Of a stretch of 64,000 nucleotides of DNA, positions 17,360 to 25,400 are shown one piece after another (the first letter of the stretch is position 1; each line of letters starts with the position of its first letter). Made by a program: the position numbers and the translations under genes. Location: positions 186,001-250,000 of the forward strand of contig JAPSLM010000005.1 in NCBI GenBank assembly GCA_031180825.1, in the 5' to 3' direction. This DNA is from Paenibacillus sp. GTDB lineage: Bacteria; Bacillota; Bacilli; Paenibacillales; NBRC-103111. Under the pieces are notes generated by a model. That model was not told the origin of the DNA. It worked only from the letters and a program-made list of their open reading frames with translations, and did no database searches.

Positions 17360-17388
17360 ATTGTAGTCCTTTCCTCCACATCCGTCAA
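17360..17388 (-). promoter_or_regulatory. Sigma-A promoter for the PHP-MgtC unit
   Basis: TTGACG, a 17-base spacer and TACAAT lie in correct order on the minus strand, about 170 bases before the PHP phosphatase start. This gives the PHP-MgtC unit its own promoter, downstream of the terminator at 17446, so the structured element behind it is a separate unit. Confidence 0.65.
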
Positions 17389-17445
17389 TCTTAAAATGAA
17401 CCGGGCGTGAACAGCAACCGTCCGAAAACGACTTTGGCGACAATG

Positions 17446-17480
17446 AAAAAAAGAGCCCGGCGGCCTGCTCGGCACCGGGC
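17446..17480 (-). terminator. Rho-independent terminator
   Basis: On the minus strand GCCCGG pairs with CCGGGC, with an inner GCC/GGC pairing, and seven T residues follow after CTC. This is a canonical intrinsic terminator. No protein gene precedes it on that strand, so it must end the structured unit that starts near 17665. Confidence 0.8.
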
Positions 17481-17665
17481 CCTTGCATAATAAAGCTTCA
17501 TATATATAGCCCCCCAGCGGGGCAGGCGCAATAGCCGCAACTATTGTAAGAAGTTTTCCAAGTCTCGTATACTTACGAAAGTTAATGGGGGGCAATTTTT
17601 TTAAGATGAGGGATTCGCATGTCTCCGGGGAAAACGGGTACGATGGCTTTGGAAAAACTTTTCAA
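17446..17665 (-). ncRNA. Candidate structured non-coding RNA (orphan transcription unit)
   Basis: The stretch has its own promoter upstream and an intrinsic terminator at its end, but no reading frame with a ribosome site. The transcript of about 215 bases would fold into several stems: an 8-bp GC-rich closing stem (17586-17593 with 17509-17516) around a GTAAG/CTTAC stem (17571-17575 with 17547-17551) and a CAATAG/CTATTG stem-loop (17541-17546 with 17529-17534). The closing stem competes with a local GCCCC/GGGGC hairpin, a switch-like feature. I do not recognise a known RNA family. It could be a small regulatory RNA or a remnant leader. Confidence 0.4.
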
Positions 17666-17677
17666 ATCCTTTATACT
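17649..17677 (+). promoter_or_regulatory. Sigma-A promoter for the acetyltransferase cluster
   Basis: TTGGAA, a 17-base spacer and TATACT are arranged canonically, about 118 bases before the first acetyltransferase gene. The -10 box overlaps that of the minus-strand promoter, so the two cannot be occupied together. Confidence 0.65.
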
Positions 17678-17697
17678 GAATATATCAGCAACAGCAA
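17670..17697 (-). promoter_or_regulatory. Sigma-A promoter for the structured RNA unit
   Basis: On the minus strand TTGCTG, a 16-base spacer and TATAAA lead into the structured unit ended at 17446. The element is embedded in the divergent plus-strand promoter. Confidence 0.5.
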
Positions 17698-17794
17698 GGA
17701 ATGAACGCCGGCTTGCATCATCCCCTGCTCTTTACCTTTTGATGACCTTAACCTTTCACATCGTTTAGAACACACACCCAAAGGAGCGATCCCC

Positions 17795-18235
17795 TTGCTA
17801 ATCGATATCAAATCCAGATTGGACGAGCCCGAAATCGCAGAGCTTCTCGAATACTCCATTTTTCCGGACCCGATCCGGCTGGAGCAAGCCTTAAGCGAAT
17901 ACAAGCACAGCGAAGAGCTTGAAATGTATGGCTATGAAAAAGACGGAAAGCTGATCGGCCTCGTCGGCTTCCGGATTGGTCCCGGGGGCGTGATGGAGCT
18001 GCGGCACATTGCGGTCCAGCCGGACTATCGGGGACAAGGCTATGGCCGGGGTCAAATTTTGGAGCTGATCCATCTCAAAAGCCCTGCTGAAATCGTCGCG
18101 GAAACGGATGAGGAGGCGGTCAATTTTTACCGGAACATCGGCTTCGAGATCGTCAGTTTGGGCGAACCCTTTCCGGGTGTGGAGCGGTTTCGCTGTACCT
18201 ATGCGGTTGAGCCGGAGGAGGAACAGGAAGCATGA
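17795..18235 (+). CDS. GNAT family N-acetyltransferase
   Basis: The 146-residue protein has the GNAT acetyl-CoA core: the beta strand LIGLVGFRIGPGGVMELRHIAV (described by its end, RHIAV), followed by the loop QPDYRGQGYGRGQI, i.e. motif A R/Q-x-x-G-x-G/A. The later VNFYRNIGFEIV segment is motif B. The start is a TTG, 8 bases after AAGGAG; no better start exists. The gene is first in a run of five plus-strand genes and its stop region overlaps the next acetyltransferase by 4 bases. Acceptor substrate unknown. Confidence 0.88.
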   Translation: MLIDIKSRLDEPEIAELLEYSIFPDPIRLEQALSEYKHSEELEMYGYEKDGKLIGLVGFRIGPGGVMELRHIAVQPDYRGQGYGRGQILELIHLKSPAEIVAETDEEAVNFYRNIGFEIVSLGEPFPGVERFRCTYAVEPEEEQEA

Positions 18236-18747
18236 GCGTATCCGTTGAAATCGCCGAAATCCGGGCGTACGAGCCGGAATCGTTGGAGCAGTTGGCCGAG
18301 CTGCTGATCGATACCGTAGAGAACGGGGCTTCGGTCGGCTTTTTGCCCCCGTTAAGCAAGGACGAAGCCGCGCATTATTGGCAAAGCGCGCTGGAGCCGG
18401 GAGTCGTCCTGTGGGCGGCCAAGCTTGATCGGGCGATTGTCGGCACGGTGCAGCTCCAGCTCGCGCAAAAAAAGAATGCGGCCCACCGGGCGGAAATCGC
18501 CAAGCTGATGGTCCATGCCCGCTGCCGCAGAAACGGAATCGCCCGCGCTCTGATGCTGGCCGCCGAAGAACGGGCCCGCGCCGAAAATCGAACGCTGCTT
18601 GTGCTCGATACGCGCGCAGGCGATCCGTCCAACCTGTTATACCGGTCGCTCGGGTATGTCGAGGCCGGACGCATTCCCCGCTTCGCCCGCTCCGCGGACG
18701 GCAGCTTGAGCGATACCGTGTTGTATTACAAGGAGGTCGAGGCTTAA
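18232..18747 (+). CDS. GNAT family N-acetyltransferase
   Basis: The 171-residue protein carries IAKLMVHARCRRNGIARALM (motif A, with R-R-N-G-I-A as the acetyl-CoA loop) and NLLYRSLGYVEAGRIP (motif B). It resembles the acetyltransferases with a VGFLPPL segment that are common in Bacillota. ATG overlaps the TGA of the previous gene (ATGA), so the pair is translationally coupled although the two are not closely similar in sequence. Substrate unknown; drug, peptide or small-amine acetylation are all possible. Confidence 0.88.
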   Translation: MSVSVEIAEIRAYEPESLEQLAELLIDTVENGASVGFLPPLSKDEAAHYWQSALEPGVVLWAAKLDRAIVGTVQLQLAQKKNAAHRAEIAKLMVHARCRRNGIARALMLAAEERARAENRTLLVLDTRAGDPSNLLYRSLGYVEAGRIPRFARSADGSLSDTVLYYKEVEA

Positions 18748-18751
18748 CGCC

Positions 18752-19273
18752 ATGAAGCATCTCCTTCTTCTTCTCGCCTGGATGCTGGCCATCCAGCCGG
18801 TCACGCCCCCGGGAACCGTCACAAAGCCCGCGCAAGCCAACGAGGCGGCGCCGGATCATTTTCCGTCCAAGGTTTCCTTATTAACCCATGCGTTCGAAAA
18901 GCTGATGTCTCTGGATCCGAGCCTGGATTCCGATATGAAGTTTATTTCGCTGGATTGGCAGATGACGGACTGGAAGCTGTCCAAGGACGAACGGAACGAA
19001 CTTATCGATCATTTTCATGCGAAGTACAGCGTGGAGATCCTGTTCGACTCCTACCCTCAATTAAGAGAGAAAAACAAGCTCGACCCGAAAACGAACAGCC
19101 TCTACGGCATCCTGCTCAATATCGAGAAACTGGAAGTTCATTCGCCGGAAAGCGTGACGGTCACCGGCGGAAAATATCATTCTCCGAAAGCTGCCGCGGG
19201 AATGACCGCCACTTGGCGGAAAACGAAGGATGGCTGGGAACTCGTTAAAACGACGGACAATTGGATCAGCTAG
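18752..19273 (+). CDS. Secreted hypothetical protein
   Basis: The 173-residue protein has a signal peptide of about 30 residues (MKHLLLLLAWMLAIQ, hydrophobic, cleavage near AQA-NEA) and a mature domain of about 140 residues rich in D, K and W. I do not recognise a family. There is no Cys in a lipobox, so it is likely released or wall-associated. It starts 4 bases after the previous gene and ends just before the histidine phosphatase, so it belongs to the same transcript. The ending KTKDGWELVKTTDNWIS looks like an NTF2-like or DUF4878-type strand, which is only a guess. Confidence 0.7.
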   Translation: MKHLLLLLAWMLAIQPVTPPGTVTKPAQANEAAPDHFPSKVSLLTHAFEKLMSLDPSLDSDMKFISLDWQMTDWKLSKDERNELIDHFHAKYSVEILFDSYPQLREKNKLDPKTNSLYGILLNIEKLEVHSPESVTVTGGKYHSPKAAAGMTATWRKTKDGWELVKTTDNWIS

Positions 19274-19283
19274 GAGGCTCATG

Positions 19284-19925
19284 ATGAACAAAACAACCGT
19301 ATATTTGGTCCGGCACGGTCAGACGGAATGGAACGTGGAGCATCGGTTTCAAGGCCATCAGGATTCGCCGTTAACGGAGCTTGGCATGAAACAGGCTCGT
19401 TGGCTGGGCGAAGCGCTGCAGGAGCAGCCGCTCGATTGGATCTACAGCAGCTCCAGCCCCCGGGCTGTCAGGACGGCCGAGCTGATCCGCGGCAGCCGGC
19501 CGATCGCCATGACGGAATGCGACGAAATGAAGGAAATCCATCTGGGCGAATGGGAAGGCCGGATCACTGCCGACATTGCGGAGCGCTACCCGGAGGCTTA
19601 CGAGCACTTTTGGCGTCAGCCGGACCGCTTCCGCGCAGCTCGGGCGGAGACGTTCGCGGAGGTGGAGCGGCGCGCCCTCGGCAAGCTCCGGCACATTCTG
19701 CGCGACCACGCCGGGCAATCCGTGCTGATCGTCACCCATACGGTCGTGGTCAAATTGCTGATGGCCGCTTTCGAACAAAGGCCGATCGAGCAATTATGGG
19801 AGCTCCCGTACATTCATCCGGCCTGTCTGTGTAAAATCGAATTTACGGAGGACGGCAAGCCGGACATCAAGCTGCACGGCGACATCAGTCATTATCGGGA
19901 AGCGCTTCTGCCCGCGGAGGGTTAA
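19284..19925 (+). CDS. Histidine phosphatase family protein (phosphoglycerate mutase-like)
   Basis: The 213-residue protein has the catalytic LVRHGQTEWN motif at residues 8-17 and a second histidine in IVTHTVVV near 153. The layout RHGQTEWN...SSSPRAVRTAE...EIHLGEWEG is that of the GpmB/CobC/PhoE-type phosphatase group. The start was moved inward: the second ATG of an ATGATG pair stands 6 bases after AGGAGG. It is distinct from the other histidine phosphatase at 1006. Substrate unknown. Confidence 0.9.
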   Translation: MNKTTVYLVRHGQTEWNVEHRFQGHQDSPLTELGMKQARWLGEALQEQPLDWIYSSSSPRAVRTAELIRGSRPIAMTECDEMKEIHLGEWEGRITADIAERYPEAYEHFWRQPDRFRAARAETFAEVERRALGKLRHILRDHAGQSVLIVTHTVVVKLLMAAFEQRPIEQLWELPYIHPACLCKIEFTEDGKPDIKLHGDISHYREALLPAEG

Positions 19926-19965
19926 CATAACGCGGCCCCTGCCGCACGATCCGGGAGGTATGGGA

Positions 19966-20727
19966 ATGAGCATCATACAAGTTACCTCTGATAATATAGC
20001 CCGGGAGCACATCTGCTGCGCCATGTCGGACAAGAAAGCCCGGCGCGGCGTCGGCCTGAAGAAAGAGTGGCTGGCTTGCCGTTTTCAAGAAGGGCTGGTC
20101 TTTAAAAAGCTGGACGCCAAAGGAAAAGTGTTCATCGAATACTTGCCCGCCGAGAACGCTTGGGTGCCGATCGATGCGCCGAACTATACGTTCATCAACT
20201 GCTTCTGGGTGTCCGGAAGCTTCAAGGGACAAGGATACGGGGCGCGGCTTCTGCAGGAATGCATCCGGGACTCGGAGGGCAAAGCGGGCATCGTTGCGGT
20301 ATCAAGCCATAAGAAGCGGCCTTATCTCTCGGAGAAGTCCTACTACGTGAAACACGGATTCGAGGTGTGCGATACCGCTCCTCCCTATTTCGAGCTGCTC
20401 GTCAGGCGGTTCGATCCGGAAGCTCCGCTCCCCCGCTTCAAGGAAAGCGCCAGGCAGCAGGCCGTTGCGGATGGCGACGGGCTGGTCGTGCTGTACACGG
20501 ACCAATGCCCTTTTACCGATCATTATACCGGCGAAGAGCTCGACGCCATCGAGCGGGCTTACGGAATCCCGGTGAAGCGCGTGAAGCTCGCGACCAAGGA
20601 GCAGGCGCAAAACGCCCCTTCCGCCTTCACGACGTACAGCGCGTTTTATAACGGAAGATTTATCACGCACGAGATTTTGACGAAGGCCAAGTTCGACAAG
20701 CTATGGAACACGCTCGGTAACCCGTAG
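19966..20727 (+). CDS. YoaP-type acetyltransferase with C-terminal YoaP domain
   Basis: The 253-residue protein joins an N-terminal GNAT domain (FWVSGSFKGQGYGARLLQECI, the acetyl-CoA loop) to a C-terminal thioredoxin-like YoaP domain (about 165-253; YTDQCPFTDHY, then a Lys-rich segment and TYSAFYNGRFITHEIL). This pair of domains is the signature of Bacillus YoaP. The Cys in DQCPF replaces one Cys of a thioredoxin CxxC. The second of two ATGs is chosen because it lies 7 bases after GGGAGG. Acceptor unknown. Confidence 0.88.
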   Translation: MSIIQVTSDNIAREHICCAMSDKKARRGVGLKKEWLACRFQEGLVFKKLDAKGKVFIEYLPAENAWVPIDAPNYTFINCFWVSGSFKGQGYGARLLQECIRDSEGKAGIVAVSSHKKRPYLSEKSYYVKHGFEVCDTAPPYFELLVRRFDPEAPLPRFKESARQQAVADGDGLVVLYTDQCPFTDHYTGEELDAIERAYGIPVKRVKLATKEQAQNAPSAFTTYSAFYNGRFITHEILTKAKFDKLWNTLGNP

Positions 20728-20770
20728 CGGAGTTAAGCTACCGGTCGAACCAAAGGAGAGACTTAGATTG

Positions 20771-21661
20771 ATGATCGTATTTTGCAGCGATCCTCTGAAC
20801 CCGACAGCGGCGGATGCCGACTACGAGGCGGAGTACCGCGCGGCCGCAGGGCTGGGACTCCCCGTCGGGCTGATCTCGCTCGAAGACTTGCTGGACGGGC
20901 AGGCGGCGCGCGCGGTTCGTAAAGTCCGGGAAGCGGATGCGGCAGAGCTTGCGGTTTACCGCGGATGGATGATGAAGCCCGCGTATTACGAGCAGCTGTA
21001 TACAGCCTTGCAGCAAAAGAACATCCATCTGATCAACACGCCGGAACAATACATGCTCTGCCACTATTTTCCCAACAGCTACAGCTTCATTAAAGAACAT
21101 ACTCCCGAAAGCCGTTGGCTGGACATCGCCGAGGTCCGCCCGGACATCCGCCGCGTCCATGAAATGCTGGCTTCGTTCGGCAGCCGGCCGCTTCTGCTGA
21201 AAGATTATGTCAAGTCGCGGAAGCACGAATGGGAAGAAGCGTGCTATATTCCCGATGCGTCCGATCGGCAGCAGGTGGAGAAGGTGCTGCGAACCTTCGT
21301 CGAGCGGCAGGGCGACGGCCTGAACGGCGGCATCGTGTTCCGCGAATACGTCGAGCTCGAAAAGCTCGGGACGCACGAAAAGAGCGGCATGCCCCTGTCG
21401 AAGGAATACCGCCTTTTCTTCTACCGGCACCGGCTGATCGCGGCGCAAAATTATTGGGAGGAAGCCGCCTACGACGGTGAACGCCCGGATCTGAGCGTGT
21501 TTGTTGCGATCGCGCAGCGGATTCGCAGCAGCTTCTTCACCATGGACATCGCCAAGACGACCGCGGGCGAATGGCTGATCATCGAGGTTGGGGACGGCCA
21601 AGTATCCGGCCTTCAGGATCGGACGGATGTGGTGGCTTTTTACCGGTCGTTTCTCGAATGA
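20771..21661 (+). CDS. ATP-grasp domain protein
   Basis: The 296-residue protein has an N-terminal pre-ATP-grasp domain and the ATP-grasp fold seen in PLLLKDYVKSRKHEWEEA (Lys clamp), VFREYVELEKL, KEYRLFFY and the metal-binding end FFTMDIAKTTAGEWLIIEVGDGQVSG (shown by its D-I-A and E-V-G-D-G core). ATP-grasp enzymes ligate a carboxylate to an amine or thiol; the pair of substrates here is not known. A TTG one codon upstream is an alternative start, 9 bases after AAGGAG. Its stop lies 4 bases before the convergent end of the purine permease. Confidence 0.85.
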   Translation: MIVFCSDPLNPTAADADYEAEYRAAAGLGLPVGLISLEDLLDGQAARAVRKVREADAAELAVYRGWMMKPAYYEQLYTALQQKNIHLINTPEQYMLCHYFPNSYSFIKEHTPESRWLDIAEVRPDIRRVHEMLASFGSRPLLLKDYVKSRKHEWEEACYIPDASDRQQVEKVLRTFVERQGDGLNGGIVFREYVELEKLGTHEKSGMPLSKEYRLFFYRHRLIAAQNYWEEAAYDGERPDLSVFVAIAQRIRSSFFTMDIAKTTAGEWLIIEVGDGQVSGLQDRTDVVAFYRSFLE

Positions 21662-21665
21662 GAGG

Positions 21666-22949
21666 TCAGAAAAAAGGCAGGACGAAGTTCAAGACGAATA
21701 AAGCGGCGATCGCTACGAACGTCAGGGAAATTTCCCGCCTTTTGCCCGCTGCGAACTTCAGGATCGGAAAGGCGACGAAGCCGAGCCCCATGCCGTCCAC
21801 GATGCTGGAGGTAAGCGGAATCCCGGCCACGATCAGAAAAGCCGGCAGCCATTCCGACAAATCGTCGAACGGAATATTCTTCACGCCTTGGAGCATCAAC
21901 CCGCCGATCAAAATCAGCACCGGCGCGATGGCGGAATCGGGAATCAGCCGCATGACCGGACCGAGGGGCACCGCGCAGGCAAAGAGCGCCCCGGCCGTTA
22001 CGGCCGTTAAGCCGGTCCGCCCGCCGGAGGAGATGCCTGCGGCGCTCTCTACCGCCGTTACCGTCGGGCTTGTGCCCAGAACGCCGGAAGCGGCTACGGA
22101 TACGGCTCCCGCCTGGAGGCTTCGGGCGGCCTTCTGCGGCTGCCCGATGAGCCGAAGCTGGGCATCGATGAGCCCGATGTTCTCAAACAGCACGACAAGC
22201 GCGAACGAGAACACTGCCGTCCAGAATACGGCGGAAGTCAGCCCGGAGAAGGACATCGCCCCGAACACGGAGCCGTAAGCCGCCAGCGATAATCCCGTCC
22301 CTGCGCCGTCCCAATCGAGCTGCCCGGTCATGGCGGCCAAGCCGGTACCGGCCGCGATTCCGATCAGCAGGCTTCCCGGAACCTGGCGGACGTACAAAGC
22401 CAAGGTCACGGCCAGCGTGACAAGTGTCAGCAGCGTGTGCGCACTGCCGAAATTGCCGAGCGCGACAATCGACGAACTGCCGGGGACGACAATGCCTCCT
22501 TTTTGCAGTCCGATGAAAGCCAAAAATAAACCGACGCCCGCGCCGATCGCATGCTTGAGCGAGTCGGGAATCATGGCGGCAAGCCGCTTGATCAGAGGCG
22601 TAAAGGCAAACGCCGAGACGATCAAGCCGGATACGAAGACGGCCGCCAGCGCCTCCGGCCAAGGCAGCCGCATCCCTTGCACGACGGTGTACGAGAACAG
22701 CGCGTTAATGCCCATTCCCGGTACGATGACCAGCGGACTGTTCGCCCAAAGACCGATGAGCCACGACCCGATACATGAGGCCAGCGCCGTCGCGATCACC
22801 CCCGCCTCGTACGGAATGCCTGCATCCGCCAGGATCGAAGCGTTGACGGCGACAATATATACGGCCGTAACAAACGAAACGACGCCCGCGGTCATTTCCG
22901 TACGGACGGTCGTACCGTGCTGCTGTAGAAGAAACCTTTTGGTTAGCAT
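21666..22949 (-). CDS. NCS2 family permease (AzgA/PbuG-type purine transporter)
   Basis: The 427-residue membrane protein has about 12-13 helices and the AzgA-type start RTEMTAGVVSFVTAVYIVAVN. Further family blocks are GVGLFLAFIGLQKGGIV and GTSPTVTAVESAAGISSGGRTGLTAVTAG (described by its core SPTVTAVESAAGISSGG). The protein should import guanine, hypoxanthine or adenine with protons. A GGGAGGGAGG site precedes the ATG. The leader was examined for a purine riboswitch and lacks the conserved pairing loops, so control is by other means or absent. The gene converges end to end with the ATP-grasp gene. Confidence 0.93.
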   Translation of the reverse strand: MLTKRFLLQQHGTTVRTEMTAGVVSFVTAVYIVAVNASILADAGIPYEAGVIATALASCIGSWLIGLWANSPLVIVPGMGINALFSYTVVQGMRLPWPEALAAVFVSGLIVSAFAFTPLIKRLAAMIPDSLKHAIGAGVGLFLAFIGLQKGGIVVPGSSSIVALGNFGSAHTLLTLVTLAVTLALYVRQVPGSLLIGIAAGTGLAAMTGQLDWDGAGTGLSLAAYGSVFGAMSFSGLTSAVFWTAVFSFALVVLFENIGLIDAQLRLIGQPQKAARSLQAGAVSVAASGVLGTSPTVTAVESAAGISSGGRTGLTAVTAGALFACAVPLGPVMRLIPDSAIAPVLILIGGLMLQGVKNIPFDDLSEWLPAFLIVAGIPLTSSIVDGMGLGFVAFPILKFAAGKRREISLTFVAIAALFVLNFVLPFF

Positions 22950-23234
22950 GCGGCCTCCCTCCCGAGCGACAGCCCGCGCCCTCTATAAATAGTTCCACAT
23001 CTGCAATGCCATTCTGGTAAAGACATCATCTCGCAACCGGAAATGGAAACTCTTGCTTTATTGTTAACCCGTTCGTCTTAATCTTATGACAGTCTTTTTT
23101 TGGAGAGGCTGCGGGAAGGCCGAAGTCCGGCTATGGATTTAGAAGAAGAAAGATCAAGGCACCGAACGGAAAATTAATCGTTTTTATGGAGCACCGGACA
23201 GAAGAATTGCCGAAGCTGCCATAGCGGAGGAAGC

Positions 23235-23786
23235 ATGACTATTTACGGAGACATTCATAAAGTATTGAAGCATTGCGAAGCCCATTTGTTCGCTCGCGGA
23301 ACGCCCAAAAACAAAGCATCGATCCTGCAGGACATACGGGCCACTTGGCATTTTGTCGAAAAATATTCCAAGAACATCTACCCCGAGAAAACGGCTGAGC
23401 TATACGCTATCATTCATCACATCCCTGTAGACGAGCTGGCGATCACTAAAAAGATGTATGAGAGCGCTGTGCATCAATTTACACGTTTAAAGGATGCCTG
23501 GAGTCGAGAAAAAGAAATTAAGTCGTTTTATTCACGGTTATTTTGGCTCTTGGAGGAATTGCTTCTGTTTAATAAGGATTGGGAAGAATGCTGCGAGTTG
23601 TGCCAAGGGGCCATGTATTATTATGTTGAAGAAAGCGGACAAAGTGTACTGAAACAATGTCGCAGCTGCGGAAATGTTTACGATGCGGCAACAAACGAAA
23701 GGCTGCCGCTTCATCATGCTTACGAGCTGCGAATCGCCCATAGAAGCGATCTCCTGAACTTGCTTGGACCCGATGAATGGATTTAA
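23235..23786 (+). CDS. Hypothetical protein with a C-terminal zinc ribbon-like CxxC pair
   Basis: The 183-residue protein is predicted mostly helical up to about 130, then carries CELCQG and, 27 residues on, CRSCGNVYD: two CxxC knuckles that should bind one zinc. No signal peptide or membrane segment. I do not recognise the family. The ATG is preceded by GGAGGAAGC. The next gene on the strand encodes a nucleotidyltransferase and begins 93 bases later behind a tandem repeat. The zinc knuckle argues for a nucleic-acid or protein-binding role; that is inference. Confidence 0.65.
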   Translation: MTIYGDIHKVLKHCEAHLFARGTPKNKASILQDIRATWHFVEKYSKNIYPEKTAELYAIIHHIPVDELAITKKMYESAVHQFTRLKDAWSREKEIKSFYSRLFWLLEELLLFNKDWEECCELCQGAMYYYVEESGQSVLKQCRSCGNVYDAATNERLPLHHAYELRIAHRSDLLNLLGPDEWI

Positions 23787-23830
23787 GCAGCAGCTGGAAC
23801 TTCTTCTTAGAAGTAACCGTCTGTACTTAT

Positions 23831-23854
23831 AAAGCTACCACTAAAGCTACCACT
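23831..23854 (+). repeat. Tandem duplication of a 12-mer
   Basis: AAAGCTACCACT occurs twice in direct succession just upstream of the nucleotidyltransferase gene. This may be a recent slippage event in the leader, or a duplicated operator. Confidence 0.8.
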
Positions 23855-23878
23855 TTTAGTTTGCGGGAGGTCACATCC

Positions 23879-24850
23879 TTGAACTTTACTTCGTTTTATA
23901 TCGATCTGGCTCGGCAATATGCGCAGCAGCAGCCGGTCGAGCAGCAGATTGGGGCTTTGGCCGGCGGCTCCGTAGGGCGCGGCGAAGCGGACCGGTTCAG
24001 TGACTTGGACTTAAATGTCTATACGTCGAACCTGGAACAACCGCATTACAGCGCCAATGTGCTATTTCGGGAGCACGTCATTCAGCTTCATGTCCACCCG
24101 CTTCCCCAGATGGAGCAAATTACCGGTTCCCCGTGGGATTTCCGGTTTCTGGAGGAAGCCCGCATCGTTTCGGACCCTTCGGGGCAGCTGCAAGCTTTGA
24201 TCGCCGAGGCTTCGGCGTATTTTCGCTCTCCGCTAGGCCGGGAACGAATGCTGTCGCAGGCCAAGGCCTCGATCGCCGAACATCAGGCATGGCTTCAGGA
24301 AAGCCTGAACGCGCAAGAACGGATGACGGCCAGCTTCGCCGCCGATGCCGTATGGGCGGATGCGGCACAAGCCTATGCTTATTTTGTCCATGGCGCGATG
24401 TCGACCGGCGGTTTGTTGCCGATCATGAGACAGTTGGACCTGTACCCGGCCTACCGGGAGATCCGGTTCGGTGCGGGCAGCATCGATCCCGACAAGCTGC
24501 TTGCAGCGCTTCAGGCGTACCGCTCTTACTTGCGCGAGCGGAGCGGTGATGGGGATGCCTTTGCGCTGCAAACCGTTCAAGACGAGCTCGCGGCCCGCAA
24601 GGCGGCGAGGTACCGCGAAAACGGCGATTCCGATAATCTCGCTTGGCAGTTTTATGCCGAGGCCTTCTGGTGTTATCTTGCCGCGACGAATGGCCGGACG
24701 TTCGAGCAGCATGTCCGGGAGCTGCCGGATGTGATGCGGGAGCACCTTGTCACGCTCGGCTTCCGAACGTATTCGGAGGAGCAGATGAATACCTTGCTTA
24801 AACAAGCGGAGCATTTGATCGGTCATTGCGAAATAAGCCTCGGGCGCTAG
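23879..24850 (+). CDS. Nucleotidyltransferase domain protein (aminoglycoside adenylyltransferase-like)
   Basis: The 323-residue protein has the Pol-beta nucleotidyltransferase signature GGSVGRGEADRFSDLDLNVY: a Gly-Ser motif, then the metal-binding Asp pair in SDLDLN. It resembles AadK/ANT(6)-like or Kan-type nucleotidyltransferases followed by a helical C-terminal region (about 150-323). An upstream frame is open, but the TTG used lies 7 bases after GGGAGG and matches the domain start. The following VanZ gene is 7 bases away. Nucleotide transfer to an antibiotic is possible but not demonstrated. Confidence 0.8.
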   Translation: MNFTSFYIDLARQYAQQQPVEQQIGALAGGSVGRGEADRFSDLDLNVYTSNLEQPHYSANVLFREHVIQLHVHPLPQMEQITGSPWDFRFLEEARIVSDPSGQLQALIAEASAYFRSPLGRERMLSQAKASIAEHQAWLQESLNAQERMTASFAADAVWADAAQAYAYFVHGAMSTGGLLPIMRQLDLYPAYREIRFGAGSIDPDKLLAALQAYRSYLRERSGDGDAFALQTVQDELAARKAARYRENGDSDNLAWQFYAEAFWCYLAATNGRTFEQHVRELPDVMREHLVTLGFRTYSEEQMNTLLKQAEHLIGHCEISLGR

Positions 24851-24857
24851 CGATCCT

Positions 24858-25331
24858 ATGAGGAGAAAAAAGAAGGGACCACCTCAGCCGTGGACCGCCG
24901 CCGCATTCATTTTGTATACGTCCTGCATGCTGTACATGATGTTTGTCGGATTCGGACGGTCCGTTCATGCGGACGAGCTCCGTTACAACCTGCATCCTTT
25001 TCGCACGATCGGCCATTATTTTATTTACTTTGACTCCTTTAACTTTTCCATTGTGTTCATCAATCTGGGCGGAAATATCGGAATGTTCGTTCCTTTCGGA
25101 ATGCTGCTGCCGCTCTTGTTCCGGGGCTGTCGCACGTTTCCTGGCTTTTCGCTCGGCTTCGTCGTTCCGCTGGTCGTTGTCGAGCTGCTGCAGACGGTGC
25201 TGCGTGTCGGTACCGGCGATATCGACGACATCATTCTTAACTACGCGGGCGCTTCTCTCGGGTATGTGCTGTACAGGGTTGTCTTCGGCAGGAAGCGCCA
25301 CAAAGGCTCGTCCGGTATTTCTATGATGTGA
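24858..25331 (+). CDS. VanZ family protein
   Basis: The 157-residue membrane protein has four hydrophobic stretches, the VanZ-like core FINLGGNIGMFVPFGMLLP and the late GTGDIDDIILNYAGASLGY segment. VanZ-type proteins are associated with reduced susceptibility to glycopeptides such as teicoplanin and lipophilic peptides; the cellular function is not known in general. The reading frame starts ATG, 7 bases after the nucleotidyltransferase stop, so the two are co-transcribed. Confidence 0.9.
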   Translation: MRRKKKGPPQPWTAAAFILYTSCMLYMMFVGFGRSVHADELRYNLHPFRTIGHYFIYFDSFNFSIVFINLGGNIGMFVPFGMLLPLLFRGCRTFPGFSLGFVVPLVVVELLQTVLRVGTGDIDDIILNYAGASLGYVLYRVVFGRKRHKGSSGISMM

Positions 25332-25363
25332 AAGCAATCCTTATGTCTGAACGTTATCCGTCG

Positions 25364-25372
25364 TGGTATAAT
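25364..25372 (+). promoter_or_regulatory. Extended -10 promoter of the Rpn gene
   Basis: TGGTATAAT (extended -10) stands 28 bases before the start codon. The -35 side is weak (TGTCTG with a 17-base spacer), which fits an extended -10 type. Confidence 0.6.
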
Positions 25373-25400
25373 AATGAGGCAGGGAAATGGAGTTGAGAGA

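Noticed and set aside
17335-17595. Minus-strand reading frame of 86 codons across the structured element
   Set aside because: It begins at a TTG without a ribosome site and reads straight through the intrinsic terminator and the PHP promoter, so it cannot be a protein made from that transcript.
22950-23100. Possible purine riboswitch upstream of the NCS2 permease
   Set aside because: The conserved loop sequences of the purine aptamer are not present on the minus strand, and no terminator/antiterminator pair is visible.
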